Shown here: positions 46,719 through 59,754 of the stretch, one piece after another
How the letters are laid out: each line of letters starts with the position of its first letter
Position numbering within the stretch: the stretch's first letter is position 1
NCBI GenBank assembly: GCA_033398695.1
Contig: JAWKAU010000239.1
Span: 114,001 to 178,000 of the forward strand
Direction: 5' to 3'
Source of the DNA: Orobanche coerulescens
Lineage: Eukaryota; Streptophyta; Magnoliopsida; Lamiales; Orobanchaceae
DNA: 64,000 nt
The notes under the pieces: model-generated
Database searches by the model: none
What the model was told of the DNA's origin: nothing
The model's input: only the letters and a program-made list of their open reading frames with translations
Program-made: the position numbers and the translations under genes

Positions 46719-49700
46719 TGTAATATCCGGAATTTCTACTACTGTTGTTTGATATTATTTTATCCGAGTTATATTGTACAACATGAAATCTGTACAGTAG
46801 GGATAAAATAAATGAAGGACTGAGATGTCAGTATTGGTATAATTGTCGTATTTGGTCGACAATTGTATTTGAGGATATAATGTGTTGAGTAATGTATATT
46901 TGATATGCCGTATGTTCGTATTTGATATGTCGAGATGTTGGACAAGGATAGCTGAAAATGGCTAAGTATAGCCTTATTAGCGCACGCTGATATTCATGCA
47001 TAGCGCACGCTATCGTGCGAGATTAGCGCACGCTACGTTCATAGGTTAGCGTACGCTAATGTAGTCCGATCGAAGGAATCTGCGTATGGACCCGGCTTTG
47101 GCGCACGTTACGTAAGTCAACGGTTGTTGTCCTGAAGTATTAGCGCACGCTAAAGATTAGGCTTAGCGCACGCTAAATATATATCAGTCAACAAGGAATC
47201 TTATCCTTGTAAGATGCTGTCGGAATGTGGGGCCGAGAGGTAGGTGAACACTGTAGTAAGTCAACTTCGGATAGCGCACGCTAAGAGTAAGGACTTGCGT
47301 ACGCTAGACATGATGTTTTACGTACGTTAATACATGGGCATTACGTACGTAAGCTAGTTTATGAAGCAAGACAGTAGCCTCGGGCTGATAGCGCGCACGC
47401 TAACAAAGTCAGTTAGCGCACGCTAAGGCTAGCGCACGCTAAACATAAGGGTTTAGCGCACGCTAGTAAGGTATTCTATATAAAGGGATAAACAGGTGTC
47501 ATGAAGCATTTCGTCCATTTCTTTCCTTTCACCCGATAGAGACAACATTGGGAGAACATTTGGAGTTCCTAAACACTGAGAGATGATGATCTTTAACAAG
47601 ATTAAGATGGAGAGCATGGATTCAAGCCTTGTTCTTCAAGTTATTCATGATTCTTGGAATGGAGTCTAGTGTTCTTATTCTTGGTCCATCCAATCCAGGT
47701 AATTTTCGTATCCTCTTGATGATAGTTCGTTTTCTTGGATGATTTCATGTAAGGAGCATGTTGGATAATCATATGATGATGTTATATTGGATTCAATGGA
47801 ATTTTGATAAGAGTCTCGGATGTTAGTTAAGATTCTTCATACTATAAGGATGTTGATTCGTTTAACCCGATCTAAGATGGATTTCTGAATCTTGTTAATT
47901 ATATTGATCGATTTAGAGGAGTTAAATCATGATACGAGGTTGAATTCCGGATTGAATATGATATGATCCTTGTTATCGAGTCGGTTTGATTGTTGGTGTT
48001 ATTATTGATATATGGACAATGATATGATCCTCGTGATAGTTATGGTGTCGTTTATCTTCAAGAGATATGGAGATTCATATCTCCCTTCATTCGGATTCAT
48101 AGTTGCAAGATGTTAGTCGATGCTTGGATTGCATGCCACTGTACAGCATTAGCGCACGCTAAGCTTACTGGCTAGCGCACGCTAACGGGACAACTTAGCG
48201 CACGCTACGTTATGCGTTTAACGTGCGCTAAGTAGGCAGACAATGCAGTATTTTTGTGTTTTGATTATGAATTCGTGATGGTTTGACTTGGTTGGTTCTG
48301 ACTGTGTTTATTCGAGGTTGTGTTGAACCGTTGAGTTCGATTGGATAGTTTGTCAGTTGTTGATTGTTATCGGATATGTGTTATTTGATTTCTTCGATAG
48401 GTTGAGATTGTTGATCGGTGATTATAACCGGATATTGCGGTCGCGTTCGAGTATGTCCATTGTATTGCTTTTGATCGGGGCTGAGGAGCTCGTAGACAAA
48501 GGCAATGTGTTCGACAACAGCTTCGTGGTACCGGTATCGAGGCAAGTTATTACTTGCTCGGTTATAATATTTAATGAATGGTTTCAGTTTCATTTCGTTT
48601 ATAATGCATATAGCGATGATTATTATTGTGAACTCTGGATATTCGGATCGCATATCGTTCTTTCGATTCTGGGAGATAAATCATAATGTATATGCTTATC
48701 TCAGCTTTTGGTATGTTCGAGTATCAAGGTTACATTATGGTAAAGACGAGGATATGAGTATCTATAGTTCATTCTTCGTATGGATCGCCGAGCATTGAGG
48801 ATAATCGTCGGTGATGATTGGACATCGAGATTTCTCCCGAAGGACTCGGGGCAAGTATCTTATATCGATTCAATTAGAGTTAGTGATTTGATCATGCGTA
48901 TTATCATTCATGTTGTCGAACATGAGGTCGTCTTAATTGATTTGTCATATTGTCGTTCATGTTGCGTTGTTCATGATGATGAACATATTGTTTTGCTTAT
49001 GTGTATGCATATTGTGTTGTTTATGTTGTGTTGATCCGATGGGATCGCGCGATCTATGCGAGGGCGCTGGATCGGATGTCCACCTCGTGTTGGTCCGACG
49101 GGATCATCTTGGGATCTATGCTGAGGGCGCTGGATCGTTGGATTACCCAGTATTGTGTTATTGTTGTGCATATGTATATTGTTGGTTATCCACCTCGTGT
49201 TGATCTTGTAGGATCATCTTGGGATCTATCCGAGGGCGCTGGATCATGGGATTTCCATTGAGTATACATAGTTGTTATTGTTTTTGAGCATATTGACGTT
49301 GTCATATGAGTATGCATTTGTAGGTCTTGTGTTAGGACCTTGTCCGCATTGCATTGTTCTGATATCGGATTAGACTGATATGATTATCGTGGCACATCAT
49401 ATCTCGAGGTATGTTCCATATTTTCCTTGGTCTTGTCTTTGGTGGACAATTGGTTATCGTCTTGGGATTTGATGATTTTATTCGATGGATCGTATTGGTC
49501 AGAAATGGTAGATTTACGTATCGTGAGTTGGTTATGATAGTTTGAGGATCTTGAGTATTGTTTGAGGTACAATACAAATATTATGTTCGAGTTTAATGGT
49601 TATTCTGATGAGAATTACTTGAGTAAGTAAAGTCATGGCGGTAAGATTACATTGGTCGTATTCTTATTCTCATTGGTATGTATTCTTAATGTGATGTGAC

Positions 49701-50174
49701 GGTTATCATTGTTGGATATTATGGTGACCCGTCGTGGATTTCTTTTTAGGTTCTTGGAGTATCGAGCTTGTAGCGGTCGTGAAGAGATGAGCTTCCTGAG
49801 GATACCGGCTAGGACATGTTGTGTGCATTGAGTCTTTGATTGGTTCTCGTATTCCCGCTAGAGTATCCTTATGGTTGGTCTTTTCCATTGCGTGAGTATT
49901 TTGAAATGACCTTTTGGTATCCGTAGCGAGGTTGCTTTGGAAGTCGTTTTCTAAACTTTTGAGTGTCGGCTGTTTGGCCTCGCGATTTCAAATGAGTTTT
50001 TACGACGGTTTTTGATAAATGGATTTTATAAGTCTTTGTGAATTTTTAAAGATAGTACCGTCGTTGGCCTCTTGGGCATTTGTAAGTGTTTGCGAAAATT
50101 TCTTTTAGCCTTGTGGGTTCCATCTCGGGGCCCACGGCGCTGTAATATTTTCGGTTAAATCTGGGGGTGTTACA
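46719..50174 (+). mobile_element. Element E, right (3') LTR, 3456 bp
   Basis: Starts TGTAATATCCGG and ends GGGGTGTTACA, followed by the target duplication CTATA and the satellite in register. Long stretches (for example 47520-48110 against 41520-42115) are practically identical to the left LTR, so the insertion is young. It carries its own palindrome array (about 46977-47470), TATA box (47476-47486), second cluster (48150-48235) and three tandem units near 49040-49245. Confidence 0.96.
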
Positions 50175-53100
50175 CTATAATAGCTCCGATTAAGCATTTA
50201 CTTCTTGATTACATCCTGTTAATAGGATATAAGACCACGTTACATGCATTCGAGTCGGAACTCTGTGAAAACTCGAGTTTATTGATTAGATTCGAGCCTT
50301 TTGTACTCAGAATTGGCTATAAGAGCTATGATTGATCTTTTCTTTCTTGATTAAGTCTTGTTGTAGCAAGGATTCACTATAATAGCTCCGATTAAACCTT
50401 TACTTCTTGATTATATCCTGTTAATAGGAGATAAGACCACGTTACATGCATTCGAGTCGGAACTCTATGAAAACTCGAGTTTATTGATTAGATTCGAGCC
50501 TTTTGTACTCAGAATTGTTTATAAGAGCTCCGATTAATCTTCTACTTCTTGATTATGTCTTGTTGTAGCAAGTATTGGATATAATAGCTCCGATTAGGTC
50601 TGTTAATAGGACATAAGACCATGTTACATGCATTCGAGTCGGAACTCTGTGAAACTCGGGTTTACTGATTAGATTCGAGCCTTTTGTACTCAGAATTGGC
50701 TATAACAACTCCGAATAATCTTTTACTTCTTGATTAAGTCTTGTTGTAGCAAGGATTCGCATAATAGCTCCGACTAAGCCTTTACCTCTTGATAAGTCTT
50801 GTTATAGGAGATAAAACCATGTTACATGCATTCAAGTCTGAACTCTACGAAAACTCGGGTTTATTGATTATATTCGAGCCTTTTGTACTCAGAATTGGCT
50901 ACAACAGCTCTGATTAATCTTTTCTTTCTTGATTAAGTCCTGTTGTAGCAAGGATTCAATATAATAGCTCCGATTAAGCCTTCACTTCTTGATTACATCC
51001 TGTTAATAGGAGGCAAGACCACGTTACATGCATTCGAGTCGGAACTCTATGAAAACTCGAGTTTATTGATTAGATTCGAGCCTTTTGTACTCAGAATTGT
51101 TTATAAGAGCTCCGATTAATCTTCTACTTCTTGATTAAGTCTTGTTGTAGCAAGTATTGGATATAATAGCTCCGATTAGGTCTTGTTAATAGGACATAAG
51201 ACCATGTTACATGCATTCGAGTCGCAACTCTGTGAAACTCGGGTTTATTGATTAGATTCGAGCCTTTTATACTCAGAATTGGCTATAACAACTCCGAATA
51301 ATGTTTTACTTCTTGATTAAGTCTTGTTGTAGCAAGGATTCACATTATAGCTCCGACTAAGCCTTTACCTCTTGATAAGTCTTGTTATAGGAGATAAAAC
51401 CACGTTACATGCATTCAAGTCTGAACTCTACGAAAACTCGGGTTTATTGATTATATTCGAGCCTTTTGTACTCAGAATTGGCTACAACAGCTCTGATTAA
51501 TCTTTTCTTTCTTGATTAAGTCTCGTTGTAGCAAGGATTCAATATTATAGCTCCGCTTAAGCCTTTACTTCTTGATTACATCCTATTAATAGGAGACAAG
51601 ACCACATTACATGCATTCGAGTCGGAACTCTATGAAAACTCGAGTTTATTGATTAGATTCGAGCCTTTTGTACTCAGAATTGGCTATAAAAATCCGAACA
51701 CTCTTTTACATTTTGATTAAGTCTTGTTGTAGCAAGGATTCGCATAATAGCTCCGACTAAGCCTTTACTTCTTGATAAGTCTTGTTAGTAGGAGATAAAA
51801 CCACGTTACATGCATTAGAGTCTGAACTGTACGAAAACTCGGGTTTTTGATTAGATTCGTGCCTTTTGTACTCAGAATTGTCTACAACAGCTGTGATTAA
51901 TCTTTTCTTTCTTGATTAAGTCTTGTTGTAGCAATGATTCAATATAATAGCTCCGATTAAGCCTTTACTTCTTGATTACATCCTGTTAATAGGAGACAAG
52001 ACCACGTTACATGCATTCGAGTCGGAACTCTATGAAAACTCGAGTTTATTGATTAGATTCGAGCCTTTTGTACTCAGAATTGTTTATAAGAGCTCCGATT
52101 AATCTTTTACTTCTTGATTAAGTCTTGTTGTAGCAAGGATTCAATATAATAGCTCCTACTAAGCCTTTACTTCTTGGTTACATCCTGTTAATAGGAGACA
52201 CGACCACGTTACATGCATTCGAGTCGGAACTCTATGAAAACTCGAGTTTATTGATTAGATTCGGGCCTTTTGTACTCAGAATTGGCTATAAAAATCCGAA
52301 CAATCTTTTACTTTTTGATTAAGTCTTTTTGTAGCAAGGATTCGCATAATAGCTCCGACTAAGCCTTTACTTCTTGATAAGTCTTGTTAGTAGGAGATAA
52401 AACCACGTTACATGCATTCGAGTCTGAACTCTATGAAAACTCGGGTTTTTGATTAGATTCGAGCCTTTTGTACTCAGAATTGTCTACAACAGCTGTGATT
52501 AATCTTTTCTTTCTTGATTAAGTCTTGTTGTAGTAAGGATTCACTATAATAGCTCTGATTAAGCCTTTACTTCTTGGTTACATCCTGTTAATAGGAGACA
52601 AGACCACGTTACATGCATTCGAGTCGGAACTCTATGAAAACTCGAGTTTATTGATTAGATTCGAGCCTTTTGTACTCAGAATTGGCTATAAAAATCCGAA
52701 CACTCTTTTACTTTTTGATTAAGTCTTGTTGTAGCAAGGATTCGCATAATAGCTCCGACTAAGCCTTTACTTCTTGATAAGTCTTGTTAGTAGGAGATAA
52801 AACCACGTTACATGCATTCGAGTCTGAACTGTACGAAAACTCGGGTTTTTGATTAGATTCGTGCCTTTTGTACTCAGAATTGTCTACAACAGCTGTGATT
52901 AATCTTTTCTTTCTTGATTAAGTCTTGTTGTAGCAATGATTCAATATAATAGCTCCGATTAAGCCTTTACTTCTTGATTACATCCTGTTAATAGGAGACA
53001 AGACCACGTTACATGCATTCGAGTCGGAACTCTATGAAAACTCGAGTTTATTGATTAGATTCGAGCCTTTTGTACTCAGAATTGTTTATAAGAGCTCCGA

Positions 53101-54370
53101 TTAATCTTTTACTTCTTGATTAAGTCTTGTTGTAGCAAGGATTCAATATAATAGCTCCTACTAAGCCTTTACTTCTTGGTTACATCCTGTTAATAGGAGA
53201 CACGACCACGTTACATGCATTCGAGTCGGAACTCTATGAAAACTCGAGTTTATTGATTAGATTCGGGCCTTTTGTACTCAGAATTGGCTATAAAAATCCG
53301 AACAATCTTTTACTTTTTGATTAAGTCTTTTTGTAGCAAGGATTCGCATAATAGCTCCGACTAAGCCTTTACTTCTTGATAAGTATTGTTAGTAGGAGAT
53401 AAAACCACGTTACATGCATTCGAGTCTGAACTCTATGAAAACTTGGGTTTTTGATTAGATTCGAGCCTTTTGTACTCAGAATTGTCTACAACAGCTGTGA
53501 TTAATCTTTTCTTTCTTGATTAAGTCTTGTTGTAGCAATGATTCAATATAATAGCTCTGATTAAGCCTTTACTTCTTGATTACATCCTGTTAATAGGAGA
53601 CAAGACCACGTTACATGCATTCGAGTCGGAACTCTATGAAAACTCGAGTTTATTAATTAGATTCGAGCCTTTTGTACTCAGAATTGTTTATAAGAGCTCC
53701 GATTTATCTTTTACTTCTTGATTAAGTCTTGTTGTAGCAAGTATTTGATATAATAGCTCCGATTAAGTCTTGTTAATAGGACATAAGACCATGTTACATG
53801 CATTCAAGTCGGAACTCTGTGAAACTCGGGTTTTTGATTAGATTCGAGCCTTTTGTACTCAGAATTGTCTACAACAGCTGTGATTAATCTTTTCTTTCTT
53901 GATTAAGTCTTGTTGTAGCAATGATTCAATATAATAGCTCTGATTAAGCCTTTACTTCTTGATTACATCCTGTTAATAGGAGACAAGACCACGTTACATG
54001 CATTCGAGTCGGAACTCTATGAAAACTCGAGTTTATTAATTAGATTCGAGCCTTTTGTACTCAGAATTGTTTATAAGAGCTCCGATTTATCTTTTACTTC
54101 TTGATTAAGTCTTGTTGTAGCAAGTATTGGATATAATAGCTCCGATTAAGTGTTGTTAATAGGACATAAGACCATGTTACATGCATTCAAGTCGGAACTC
54201 TGTGAAACTCGGGTTTATTGATTAGATTCGAGCCTTTTGTACTCATAATTGGCTATAATAGCTCCGAATAATCTTTTACTTCTTGATTAAGTCTTTTTGT
54301 GTCAAGGATTCGCTATAATAGCTCCGATTAAGCATTTACTTCTTGATTACATCCTGTTAATAGGAGATAA
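50175..54370. repeat. Satellite array S3
   Basis: Same satellite and orientation as S1 and S2, about 21 monomers. A 5-monomer block of 1002 bp repeats at 51682 and 52684 (and 52201 against 53203). A two-monomer block of 383 bp repeats at 53558 and 53941. The array ends at GGAGATAA, where LTR D begins. Confidence 0.96.
51682..53685. repeat. Higher-order repeat of 1002 bp (5 monomers), two copies
   Basis: The variants GGCTATAAAAATCCGAACA, ATTCGTGCC, CACGACCACG and ATTCGGGCC recur in the same order 1002 bp apart. This 5-monomer order differs from the 7- and 13-monomer orders to the left of E. Confidence 0.88.
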
Positions 54371-54793
54371 TGTAACACCCCAAACTAGGCGGATATTACA
54401 GTGCCGTGGACCCCCGACTGGGACCCACCAGGCGAATGAAAACGAATGAATTACACAGGTAAATGTAGTACCGAACCACATTACAACATCAATTACTCCG
54501 ATGAGGAGTTTTATACAACACACCCAGGATAAAATAGAATACATGTGTATTTTATGTGACGATAAAATACACAATACTGAATGAAATGAGCATTCAAACG
54601 GAATGTTTGCAGCGGAATAAATAAAGGAAACACAAATGACTGAATAAATGGTGAGCAGTCGGGCCCCCTACTAGTATCACTGACTCCTCGCCGTCACCGT
54701 GCTCTTCCGTGCCTTAGCCTTGCCATGACACGAAAAAGTATCCCCAACGGGCCGGCCATACGTAACAACAATCCTCAAGGGTTGAAAATACAC
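54371..54793 (-). mobile_element. Element D: LTR fragment interrupted by element C
   Basis: It starts TGTAACACCCCAAACTAGG at the satellite edge and matches the first 420 bp of LTR B and C, then stops after AAAATACAC where LTR C starts. In LTR C the same place continues AATCATGATT. The remainder of D should lie beyond element C, past the right window edge. Whether D is a solo LTR or a full element cannot be seen. Confidence 0.85.
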
Positions 54794-57146
54794 TGTAACA
54801 CCCCAAACTAGGCGGATATTACAGTGCCGTGGACCCCCGACTGGGACCCACCAGGCGAATGAAAAAGGATGATTTACACAGGGTAAATGTAGTACCGAAC
54901 CACATTACAACATCAATTACTCCGATTAGGAGTTTCATACAACACACCCAGGATAAAATAGAATACATGTGTATCTTATGTGACGATAAAATACACAACA
55001 CTGAATGAAACGAGTATTCAAACGGAATGTCTGCGCTGGAATAAATAAAGGAAACATAAATGATGAATAAGTGATCGAATGCATCGGGCCCCTTTCTAGT
55101 ATCACTTGGGACTCCTCGACGTCGGCATGTTCTCCCGTGCCTTTGCCTTGCCAAGACACGAAAAACAAAATCCCCAAACGGGCCGATTATACGTAACAAC
55201 AATCCTCAAGAGTTGAAAATACACAATCATGATTATATCCGAAATTATGAAATATCCTGTCGAAACATACGCAATCAAACATGCTATATGAATCAACTAA
55301 CAGTACGGCTCAAAGGGTGGCGCCACACTACGCCCGAGATGGAAATGTGTCCGTGCACAAGCCACCAACGAGTATCGATCGAATACATGTGTGGTCTTGT
55401 ACCTAATCGATCTCACGAAACAATCAATCTCGTGTGCACAGTCCAATGTGAGGCCATCAACCAACACACGACTATAATGTGCCCGACATGAAAACCCTAC
55501 ACATACCAACCGGCACGCCAAGATGACCCGGAATGCCACGATAACAAAAGTGACATCGAAAATGAATAATGACTCACCGAGGTGGAATGGTAATGAAATA
55601 AATGACATTTCAATGAAAAGGTTGGAACCGTCGTTCCTTATGACGGAAAGGATTAATTGATCACAACTAGTTTTGATACGGTTAATATAATTATGAATGA
55701 GTTTTGATTATGAATGAACATCAACAAGAGGGATGATTATCCTTTTAACCGAGTAAGAATTAACTTACACAACACCGATGAAGAATGTCCGTCCACGAAC
55801 AACGCCCTAAATGAAGTGTCGGTCATACGAACAACCTTAATTCAATACAATTACCGACAATCCGATCAATATACGAATTAAACACGAATATAACGAACTC
55901 AAAAGCGTCGATACGATTAAACTAAGTTCATTGGGGCATTATATCGAATACGTTGTATCCAAACTCCGATTGTTTACAATCAAACCTCGATATCCCAATA
56001 TCAAAATCCCCAAGAAGTGTTTCAAACCAACAAAACATCTCCAATACGATCAATAATCCGTTATGAATATCCAAAAATGTGATTATAACAACAATTAGTC
56101 GAAAATTCCCAATTCCAACTCGATATTCAAAGTGTTCTTGAATAAACCCTCAATAATCCAATGAATCCTTATACAAACTCATAATCATATACATATCCCT
56201 TCATATATCATGATTATAACGTCCAAAACATCCTATTTCAACACAAAATCGAAGTCCAAAGTGTTGAAGGAATTACCTCTTGATGATCCAAGTGCTTTAA
56301 TCCGAAGAACACGCGTTAGATTGATTATCCGGGCTTCACGATCGAAAGGAGATGAAAAAAAATCAAACACCCAAATGATTTGTGAAGGAAAAACCCTCCC
56401 TCAAGCCTTATCTCTCGGTTGAAGGTGAAGAAAAGGAAGAAAAATGGGCTGAAATGCTGAAAAAATGAATTTATAGGGACTTGGTGCTGCGGACACGGCC
56501 CGTGCCGATCGGCATGGTCGTGTCGCACAGCCGGCGGCTTGGCGGCGATGACTCGGCCGTGTCACGCCGACACGGTCGCGGCGCGGAGGGCCTCCCGACG
56601 ATGACCCGTCCAAGCGACTTCGGCATGACTCGGCCGTGCGGGCGACACGGTCGGGCGTCCGGGCGATCGGTTACGCTTATCCGGAAGGTGCGACTCGGCC
56701 GCGTGCGACACGGTCGGGTCTGAGGCGAACTTCCGGCACTTTCCGGACGAGTGCAGCACGGGCCGTGTCGGACGACACGGCCGAAGTTCGTTCGGCGGTG
56801 ATCGGCCAATGAGCGGTTGAGCTAAAGCGACCATAACTCTCTCGTCGGACTCCGATTGACTCACCGTTTGAACCATTGGAAAGCTAACTCGATGCTCTAT
56901 AATATTGCAAAGATTTAGAATTTTTGGAGTTACCAAAAATTAATGGTGATCTAACAAAGTCGAACTCATATGAGGAAAGTTGAAACAATGAACAATAACG
57001 ATACACCACTCGAAGTTTTTTCGAACGGTGAACACGGTGAATGAATATGATTGGTGAATGATTATAATCGAGTGAATATACACTGGGTGACAATCACCGA
57101 ATGAAATTACTGAATGATAATGACTGAATTACAACCGGGTATTACA
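54794..57146 (-). mobile_element. Element C, left (3') LTR, 2353 bp
   Basis: Starts TGTAACACCCCAAACTAGG and ends CAACCGGGTATTACA beside a polypurine tract. It is nearly identical to 61714-64000. The LTR is homologous to LTR B, but the palindrome array is a different one (GACACGG/CCGTGTC type). The minus-strand TATA box CCCTATAAATTC is at about 56468-56479. The left flank TACAC (54789-54793) is the presumed target duplication. Confidence 0.93.
56490..56790. promoter_or_regulatory. GACACGG/CCGTGTC palindrome array, LTR C left copy
   Basis: Near-palindromic sites have centres at about 56498, 56517, 56556 and 56575, so steps are 19, 39 and 19 bp, and further sites run to about 56785. The array lies directly upstream (minus sense) of the TATA box. 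The right copy has centres at 63408, 63427, 63469 and 63489. Confidence 0.65.
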
Positions 57147-57180
57147 TACACCCCCCCTTAAAAGAGTTTCGTCCCCGAAA
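57147..57180 (-). other. Polypurine tract of element C
   Basis: The minus strand reads TTTTAAGGGGGGGTGTA before the LTR start, preceded by GGGGACGAAACTC. It is intact here but deleted in B. Confidence 0.85.
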
Positions 57181-57875
57181 CTAAGGGTCAAACAACTCGG
57201 GATAACACTCCCGCATATTCTCCTCGGTTTCCCAAGTGGCCTCTTCGACTCCGTGTCTAGACCACTGAATCTTGACCAAAGGGATCGTCTTGTTCCTCAA
57301 CTGTTTGATTCGCCGCTCTAACACTCGTACAGGACGCTCCTCGTACGAATGATCATCCGCGATCTCGATTTCGTCGAACTGAAGTATGTGACTCGGGTCG
57401 GCAACATACTTCCGCAACTGAGAGACGTGAAACACATTATGAATCCTGCTCAAAGCCGGAGGTAACGCCAATCGATAAGCTAACTCGCCTACTCGATCCA
57501 AAATTTCAAACGGTCCAATGAATCTTGGGCTCAACTTCCCCCGTTTTCCGAAACGGAAAAATACCTCGACTCGGGGATATCTTGACCAAAACATGGTCAC
57601 CCGTCTCGAACTCTAGTGGTCGACGACGATTATCCGCATACGATTTCTGTCGACTCTGAGCTGTCAACATACGACTCTTGATCAAAGCTACCTTCTCCCG
57701 GACGGCTAAAAGCATATCGGGCTCGGTGCCGATTGATTCTAACAAGTCATCCTAACACAAAGGAGATCGACAAAGACGACCGCACAAGGCCTCGTAAGGT
57801 GCCATCTTAATGGAGGCATGCCAACTATACTGTACGTGGACTTAAACAACAGTAATTGGGCTTCCCCATCGTCTA
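57181..57875 (-). pseudogene. Element C integrase C-terminus and chromodomain-like tail
   Basis: Same protein region as 9013-9609 of B, with the genuine end YPELFDP-stop at 57181. Motifs include [40 protein letters not shown] and ATWE. A frame change near 57545-57600 joins it to the upstream piece with KVALIKSRML and [15 protein letters not shown]. The chromodomain-like tail of such elements is thought to guide integration toward heterochromatin, in line with the setting. Confidence 0.88.
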
Positions 57876-58240
57876 CTAATCGAGGATGCATGCCCTCAAC
57901 ATGTCCTCTAATGTCTGAATAGTCCTCTCTGATTGTCCGTCGGACTGAGGATGAAAGGCAGTACTGAGATTAAGCTGAGTTCCCATAGCACGATGAACTG
58001 ATTTCCAAAAATGGGAAACAATTCGTCCGTCACGATCGGAAACGATACTCTTAGGAGTACCGTGCAGTCTCACTATCTCCTTGATGAACAACTGATCCAG
58101 TCTCTCGGGACCCCACGTATCCTTGATCTCAAGGAAATGAGCTGATTTAGTTGAGCGGTCCACAATCACCCGGATCGCATTCATGCCACGGCGACTCGTC
58201 GGCAAAATCGTGATGATATTCATAGAAATGTCTTCAGACT
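57876..58240 (-). pseudogene. Element C integrase catalytic core
   Basis: VDRSTKSAHFLEI, IVSDRDGRIVSHFWK and [20 protein letters not shown] are present, so the part around the second Asp and the stretch leading to the third catalytic residue are intact where B has a stop. The reading frame ends with MLRACILD. It is one of the better parts of C. Confidence 0.88.
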
Positions 58241-58975
58241 TCCATTAGGAATAGGGAGCGGTATCGACATACTCGCCGGTCGTGAGGTTCCATCTTGACT
58301 TGTTGTGAGTTAAGCATCTCGAAACAAATTCTGCGACTTCTCGCTTCATATTACTCCACCGGTAATTTTGTTTCAAGTCCTTGTAAATCTTCTTTGGACC
58401 GGATGAACGAGAATAAGGGTAGCATGAGCTTCTCTCAAAATAGAATTTTTCAACTCGTCATTCGCCAGTGCACAACCGGTTCTTAAACCTCAAAAGTCCA
58501 TCCTCGTGGACCACGAATCCAGGGCTTTCCCTGAGCCACATCTTCACGAATGCGCAACAATCTTTGAGTCTGAACCACGATTCTCCCTGATTGCATCCTC
58601 GGAGATGATGAAATCTCTAACATACAAAGCTGTCCCCGAACTCGCTGAAGCCGGACCTCGATCTCGGGTCTAAGGAATTCTGTTGAAGCTCCTTCGAACT
58701 GTTAAACGAGCATGCATCTGCTCCTGAACGGACATACGACTCAAGGCGTCGGCGACAACGTTCGCCTTGCCCGTGGTAAAGGATCTCGATATCAAAATCT
58801 TTGATTAGTTCCAACCACCGTCCTGTCGCATATTTAAATCCTTGTGAGTATATATATAGTTCAACTCTTGTGATTGGTGAAGATCGACAAGTGATTCCAT
58901 AAAGGTAACGACGCCAAAATTCCAACGCGAAAACCACGGTTACTAGCTCGGCCGTGGGTTGGATAATTAACCCGA
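58241..58975 (-). pseudogene. Element C zinc-binding and RNase H remnants, large deletion
   Basis: By alignment to B this covers the integrase finger (58300-58450, frame broken) and the RNase H C-terminal half (58617-58937). The third RNase H motif again reads TNHKS. About 265 bp corresponding to B 10840-11105, with the first catalytic motifs and the link to reverse transcriptase, are missing at about 58970, where short AT-rich microhomology spans the junction. Confidence 0.8.
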
Positions 58976-59754
58976 CTAATCCGAGGAAACATCGGATTTA
59001 CTTAATATCTTACGGAGGTTGCAAATCTCGGATAGCCTCCGTCTTACGAGGGTCGACAAGAACTCTGCGGATGAAATTACATGCCCGAGAAAGTCATTTC
59101 GGACCTCGTAACTCACATTTGGAAAACTTTCCATAAAGTTGCTCTCGTCTCAACACGTCGAGAACTTGAAGAAAATGAACCTCGTGTTCCTCTCGGCTAA
59201 GAGAATAAATCAAAATGTAAATCGATGAAGACAACAACAACTGATCTAAAAGTCGATGAAAACCCGATTCATTAACTCCATGAATACCACAGTGCAATAG
59301 TTAGCCCGAACGGCATAACTACGAGCTCACAATGACCATAGCGTGTATGAACGCTGTCCTCGCGATATCCGACTCTCGAATCCGCAACTTGTGATATCCA
59401 GATCTTAAGTCGATCTTGGAAAATCCGAAGCTCACGAAGTTGATCTAAAAGATCATCAATACGAGGTAAAGGGTACTACTCTTGATCATCGCCTGTTCAA
59501 CTCTTGGTAATTAATACACACACGAGGCGAGCCATCCTTCTCCTTGACAGATCACACCTTTGGTGCTCCTCACGGGGGGCCTTGATCGGTCGGAGATGAC
59601 CTTTCTCGAACTACTCCTCAAGTTGAATCTTCAACTCCTGCGTGCAGTCGGGGCCATCCGATACGGTGCCTTCGATAAAGGGGCGTACGGCTCCAACTCA
59701 CTCCGAATTCCCTTACTCTATGTGAAGGCAACTAGATAACTCGCCTGAAATACA
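58976..59754 (-). pseudogene. Element C reverse transcriptase remnant
   Basis: It aligns with B 11105-11900 but carries many small indels. The longest readable piece (59094-59297) shows [20 protein letters not shown] and LYGKFSKCE. The catalytic FIDD box is disrupted at about 59215-59228, where an extra base and substitutions replace the second Asp codon. Not functional. Confidence 0.82.

Noticed and set aside
48357..48686. Open frame of 109 codons in LTR E, partly conserved at 42367-42597
   Set aside because: It is conserved only because the LTRs are copies; it is interrupted in the left LTR and matches no family I know.
56401..56936. Arg/Pro-rich open frames over the palindrome array of LTR C
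   Set aside because: Several overlapping frames on both strands are open because of GC content and repeat structure; no domain is present.
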